Part shown: positions 36,933 through 39,311 of the stretch, one piece after another
Numbering within the stretch: the first letter of the stretch is position 1
How the letters are laid out: every line of letters starts with the position of its first letter
Assembly (NCBI GenBank): GCA_913057645.1
Contig: CAJXOU010000029.1
Span: 1 to 39,311 of the forward strand
DNA: 39,311 nt
Direction of reading: 5' to 3'
Source of the DNA: an uncultured Rhodobiaceae bacterium
GTDB lineage: Bacteria; Pseudomonadota; Alphaproteobacteria; Parvibaculales; Parvibaculaceae
The notes under the pieces: generated by a model
What the model was told of the DNA's origin: nothing
Seen by the model: only the letters and a program-made list of their open reading frames with translations
Database searches by the model: none
Made by a program: the position numbers and the translations under genes

Positions 36933-36970
36933 AACTCCGGATACACGGGTGACGGTTCGTGACCGGAGTT
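36933..36970 (-). promoter_or_regulatory. Hairpin masking a Shine-Dalgarno site
   Basis: AACTCCGG (36933-36940) and CCGGAGTT (36963-36970) are perfectly complementary, continued by CACG (36944-36947) with CGTG (36958-36961), for about 12 pairs in total. On the minus strand the closing arm contains the GGAG of the 21-codon ORF and is followed by TTTTCG. It could therefore be read as a translational switch or as a weak terminator. Confidence 0.5.
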
Positions 36971-36981
36971 CTGAAAACACA

Positions 36982-37009
36982 AGAGCCCCGATCTGGTGGA
37001 TGGGGCTCT
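36982..37009 (-). terminator. Attenuator-like terminator after leaderless 28-codon ORF
   Basis: AGAGCCCC (36982-36989) and GGGGCTCT (37002-37009) form an 8-bp GC-rich stem with a 12-nt loop. On the minus strand it is followed by TGTGTTTTC. It starts 25 nt after the stop codon of the 28-codon ORF, the distance typical of amino-acid attenuators. A 5-bp alternative pairing of its first arm with GGGGC inside the ORF (37058-37062) is possible. Confidence 0.6.
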
Positions 37010-37034
37010 GAAGTGTCGATTTTTGCAGGCTTTA

Positions 37035-37121
37035 TCAGCGCACGCGCAAGCGACCCGGCCCCGAAGGCGAGTAGTTCCAACCGAAGGCCTTTTCGGCCAT
37101 TTGCAGACGATGCGTTGTCAT
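37035..37121 (-). CDS. Probable leaderless 28-codon ORF (leader peptide candidate)
   Basis: The ATG at 37119-37121 begins 7 nt after a -10 hexamer, so the predicted transcript starts at the A of the start codon and no Shine-Dalgarno site exists. The 28-residue peptide starts [12 protein letters not shown], then has Phe13, Trp15 and Tyr17 in a five-residue span, and ends in Arg-rich GRLRVR before TGA. A terminator-like hairpin follows. Known parallel: the rhizobial trp leader ORF trpL is also leaderless and followed by an attenuator. Here there is only one Trp codon, so the regulated signal is unknown. Downstream on this strand lie the 113-residue membrane protein, ppiD and trpE. Confidence 0.5.
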   Translation of the reverse strand: MTTHRLQMAEKAFGWNYSPSGPGRLRVR

Positions 37122-37128
37122 GGCGCGG

Positions 37129-37157
37129 AACCTACACCCGAGTCGTTTACTTGCCAA
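37129..37157 (-). promoter_or_regulatory. Promoter of the leaderless ORF
   Basis: On the minus strand TTGGCA (37152-37157) and TAGGTT (37129-37134) are exactly 17 bp apart. The usual 6-8 nt from -10 to start puts transcription at about 37121-37122, the first base of the ATG. Confidence 0.6.
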
Positions 37158-37301
37158 CCCAATAGTCATCGTACTGAAACTTTCAGACTAGCTGTGTTCT
37201 ATTTCCCTCAGGTCTATTTGACCCATGAGCGGCGGCCATGTTGGCGGGTGAGGAGGCTTCTGCTAAACGGACGCACCACAATCGGGAAGCGGAGCGAGAA
37301 G

Positions 37302-38057
37302 ATGGCGGCACGCGTGAAGGCGCTGGTGGCGGGCAACTGGAAGATGAACGGCGTCAAGGCGTCGAAGAAGGAAGTGACGGCGCTGGCGAAGAAGCTCGCG
37401 AAGTCGAAGCCCGGCTGCGACGTGCTGATCTGCCCGCCGGCGACGCTGGTTGCCACACTGAAGGAAACGGCGAAGGGCTCGAAGATCGCCATTGGCGGAC
37501 AGGATTGCCACGCGAAGGAAAGCGGCGCGCATACGGGCGATGTCTCGGCGGAGATGCTGAAGGATGCGGGCGCCTCCCATGTCATCGTCGGCCATTCCGA
37601 ACGCCGCGCCGATCACGGCGAAACCGATGCGGCGGTGAAGGCGAAGGCGGAAGCGGCGCACCGCGCGGGGCTCACGGCCATTGTCTGTGTCGGCGAGACG
37701 GAAGCCGAGCGCGATGCGGGCCAGACGCTGAAGGTGATCAAGGGGCAGCTCAAGGGTTCGCTGCCCGACGGCGCGACAGCGAAGACGACGGTCGTCGCCT
37801 ATGAACCGGTCTGGGCGATCGGCACGGGCCGCACGCCGACGCCGGACGATGTGGCGAAGGTTCATGCCGCGATCCGCAAGGCGCTGGAAGCCCGCTTCGG
37901 CGCGGAAGGCGCGAAGATGCGCATTCTGTATGGTGGCTCGGTGAAGCCGTCCAATGCGCAGGAACTGATGGCTGTGCCGAATGTGAACGGTGCGCTGGTC
38001 GGCGGCGCGAGCCTCAGGGTGGACGATTTCTGGGGGATCATTTCGGCCTATTCATGA
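37302..38057 (+). CDS. tpiA: Triosephosphate isomerase
   Basis: Interconverts dihydroxyacetone phosphate and glyceraldehyde 3-phosphate. At 251 residues it is a complete TIM barrel: VAGNWKMNG (catalytic Lys), [30 protein letters not shown] (catalytic His), [21 protein letters not shown] (catalytic Glu and loop 6), and [12 protein letters not shown] with the phosphate-binding GGASL near the end. ATG 37302 follows GGAG (37291-37294) by 7 nt. The longer upstream reading overlaps the regulatory region and is rejected. It is divergent from the leaderless ORF. Confidence 0.98.
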   Translation: MAARVKALVAGNWKMNGVKASKKEVTALAKKLAKSKPGCDVLICPPATLVATLKETAKGSKIAIGGQDCHAKESGAHTGDVSAEMLKDAGASHVIVGHSERRADHGETDAAVKAKAEAAHRAGLTAIVCVGETEAERDAGQTLKVIKGQLKGSLPDGATAKTTVVAYEPVWAIGTGRTPTPDDVAKVHAAIRKALEARFGAEGAKMRILYGGSVKPSNAQELMAVPNVNGALVGGASLRVDDFWGIISAYS

Positions 38058-38133
38058 GTGTTGCGCGGCCTTGCATGGCGCGGTCTGCGCTGACACAAAG
38101 AGTGGGCGGGGGCTCAATCAGGCGTACAGGACC

Positions 38134-38667
38134 ATGTTAACGGTCGATGCACTTCACACCCGCGAAAGCCGCGATTTCTTCGAGTACTGGCAGAGCCTTC
38201 CGAAGGAGGGCGGTCTCGTTCCCGACCGCCGGCATTTCGATCCGCTCGCGATCAGACGGCTGATGCCGATGATGGTGATGGTCGAATACGACCGCATCGA
38301 AACGGCGACGTTCCGCTATGCCGGATCCAGACTTACCGAGATACTGGGCTTCGATCCGACGAAGAAGAAATATCTCGACCTGCTGGAGCAAGACGCGATG
38401 GAGTCCTTCCTCGCGGCGAGCGGACCCCTGATCACCATTCCCTGCGGCGGCGTGTTTTCCATCACCCTGCGGACGGCCACCGGCTACACGAAGAAATGCG
38501 AGGCGCTCGACCTGCCGCTCTACAACGAGAAGGCCGGTACCTGGATCGTGCTCGCGCTGATCAGCATCCGCGAGACCGTCGACATGCATGGCGGCAACGA
38601 ATTCAGGATCGTGGAGATCGGCGAGGGCAACTGGATCGATCTCGGCGCCGGGGTGCCCGCGTCCTGA
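38134..38667 (+). CDS. PAS_5-type (PF07310-like) PAS domain protein
   Basis: A 177-residue single-domain protein resembling the PAS_5 family widespread in alphaproteobacteria. Visible features: FFEYWQSLP-EGGLVPDRRHFDPLAIRRLMP, then VEYDRIETATFRYAGSRLTEILGFD, the usual start of these domains, then a beta-rich half. It has no attached kinase, cyclase or DNA-binding domain, so its role is unknown; the family is presumed to sense small signals. The ATG at 38134 has a CAGGA a few bases upstream. It lies 76 bp after tpiA. Confidence 0.8.
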   Translation: MLTVDALHTRESRDFFEYWQSLPKEGGLVPDRRHFDPLAIRRLMPMMVMVEYDRIETATFRYAGSRLTEILGFDPTKKKYLDLLEQDAMESFLAASGPLITIPCGGVFSITLRTATGYTKKCEALDLPLYNEKAGTWIVLALISIRETVDMHGGNEFRIVEIGEGNWIDLGAGVPAS

Positions 38668-38675
38668 TCTTTCTC

Positions 38676-38689
38676 CGGCGTACGCGCCG
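38676..38689 (+). terminator. Possible terminator after PAS_5 gene
   Basis: CGGCG (38676-38680) and CGCCG (38685-38689) form a 5-bp stem with a TACG loop, 9 bp after the stop. A CCCTTTTT run lies a further 7 bp downstream. Confidence 0.35.
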
Positions 38690-38746
38690 TGCCGGCCCTT
38701 TTTCGGCGGAAACCGGCGGTCTCCGGCAGGCTGCCACGCATATTCC

Positions 38747-38775
38747 TTGTAAAGTGGCGGCGAAGCGTCTATATA
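38747..38775 (+). promoter_or_regulatory. Promoter of the cold-shock gene
   Basis: TTGTAA (38747-38752) and TATATA (38770-38775) are 17 bp apart, the best-looking plus-strand promoter in the window. Transcription from about 38782 gives a 5' UTR of about 137 nt, a length typical of cold-shock mRNAs, whose leaders fold to control translation. Confidence 0.7.
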
Positions 38776-38918
38776 CCGGCCATCGAATTTTACCGGTTCG
38801 GCTGCTCTCCACGCTCAAGATCGAGCGCCGGACCTGTCTTTCCCGATCCCTAAAAGTTTGATCCGCCGGTCGCATGTGCGCCGGGGGTACTCATCTACGT
38901 CATAAGGAATGCCTCTAC

Positions 38919-39119
38919 ATGGCAAACGGAACAGTCAAGTGGTTCAACGACGACAAGGGTTTTGGATTTATTGAACGCGAAGGTGGCGCGGATGTCTTTG
39001 TCCACCACACTGCGGTTCAGATGGAAGGCTTCAAATCCTTGAAAGAAGGGCAGAAAGTTTCGATGGAAGTAAGCCAGGGTGAAAAAGGTCCGGAGGCAGC
39101 AAACGTCATGGCGGAGTAA
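38919..39119 (+). CDS. Cold-shock domain protein (CspA family)
   Basis: A 66-residue single OB-fold nucleic-acid-binding protein, an RNA chaperone. RNP-1 is KGFGFIE and RNP-2 is VFVHHTA; the start [18 protein letters not shown] and the end GPEAANV are typical. ATG 38919 lies 11 nt after AAGGA. A long leader and its own promoter suggest cold or growth-phase control through the 5' UTR. Which paralogue of the csp family it is cannot be decided from this window. Confidence 0.96.
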   Translation: MANGTVKWFNDDKGFGFIEREGGADVFVHHTAVQMEGFKSLKEGQKVSMEVSQGEKGPEAANVMAE

Positions 39120-39136
39120 GTTGGCCAGATAGATCG

Positions 39137-39152
39137 GGCGCGGTGTCGCGCC
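39137..39152 (+). terminator. Possible hairpin terminator after cold-shock gene
   Basis: GGCGCG (39137-39142) and CGCGCC (39147-39152) form a 6-bp stem with a 4-nt loop, 17 bp after the stop. There is no clear T-run, so this is weak. Confidence 0.4.
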
Positions 39153-39281
39153 TGCGGTGAATTGCTTGCCAGGCTTGTCAACCAAACGGGACCGGATATC
39201 GCGCGCTCAGGCGCGTGTGTGACTTACTGATTGGCTGGATATCTGGTTTAATCTAACGCCAAGCCAGAAGATCAAACTATC

Positions 39282-39311
39282 GTGAAGATTCGTATCAAAG
39301 ACAATTCGATT
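39282..39311 (+). CDS. Possible start of a new gene, cut by the window end
   Basis: A GTG at 39282 opens a frame reading (M)KIRIKDNSI up to the last base. This resembles the N-terminus of a family of uncharacterised small proteins that begin with a MKIRIKGNSIR-like sequence (possibly DUF7009). The ribosome site is weak and only ten codons are visible, so this is a pattern-based guess. Confidence 0.35.
   Translation, partial: MKIRIKDNSI

Noticed and set aside
37217-37245. Promoter for tpiA based on TTGACC
   Set aside because: The hexamer 17 bp downstream is TTGGCG, a poor -10.
1-39311. CRISPR arrays, tRNA or rRNA genes, insertion sequences, prophage or toxin-antitoxin modules
   Set aside because: No regularly spaced repeats, cloverleaf-type sequences, transposase motifs or toxin/antitoxin pairs were recognised on either strand.

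Overview
The window is a high-GC chromosomal segment of an alphaproteobacterium. Four things point there: the unbroken order rpsB-tsf-pyrH-frr-uppS-cdsA-dxr-rseP-bamA-skp-lpxD-fabZ-lpxA-lpxI-lpxB-gltA; LpxI in place of LpxH; a GTTC-N7-GTTC SOS operator in front of lexA; and a PAS_5-type protein of a kind common in this class. Gene order and protein style resemble Parvibaculum-like lineages, but the sequence alone does not fix the genus. No tRNA, rRNA, CRISPR array, insertion sequence, prophage or obvious foreign island was seen.

Layout. 1-109: a non-genomic contig end carrying a slightly degraded Illumina Nextera adapter. 110-676: the frameshifted C-terminal end of an M81/MlrC-like metallopeptidase. 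686-1462 (-): an intact class D (OXA-type) beta-lactamase. 1463-1956: regulatory DNA with a three-unit Pho-box-like site and a probable rpsB promoter. 1957-17036 (+): a long run of translation, UMP, isoprenoid, phospholipid, outer-membrane and lipid A genes. It builds the undecaprenyl carrier, CDP-diacylglycerol, isoprenoid precursors, the BAM machinery and its chaperone, and lipid A up to the disaccharide. 17104-19946 (-): gltA and gltX. 20252-22342 (+): comEC. 22336-28916 (-): lexA, moeA, moaC, kdsA, a GNAT acetyltransferase, trpC, trpD and trpG.

29162-32776 (+): a subtilisin-like protease with an autotransporter-like C-terminus, and an FAD monooxygenase. 32780-36707 (-): trpE, a PpiD/SurA-type periplasmic foldase coupled to trpE by an ATGA overlap, and a small membrane protein. 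36708-37301: a gene-poor stretch holding a probable leaderless 28-codon ORF followed by a terminator-like hairpin, a second hairpin masking a Shine-Dalgarno site, and a 21-codon ORF, all on the minus strand. 37302-39119 (+): tpiA, a PAS_5 protein and a cold-shock protein with its own promoter and long 5' UTR. The right edge cuts what may be a new gene starting at 39282.

Most of the window is ordinary core genome. The parts that deserve attention are regulatory: the leaderless ORF/attenuator-like locus near 37.1 kb, two matching Pho-box-like sites 24.6 kb apart, the lexA operator pair, and the hairpin cluster beside ppiD. There is also one clear artefact, the adapter at the left end. I see no convincing undescribed multi-gene system.
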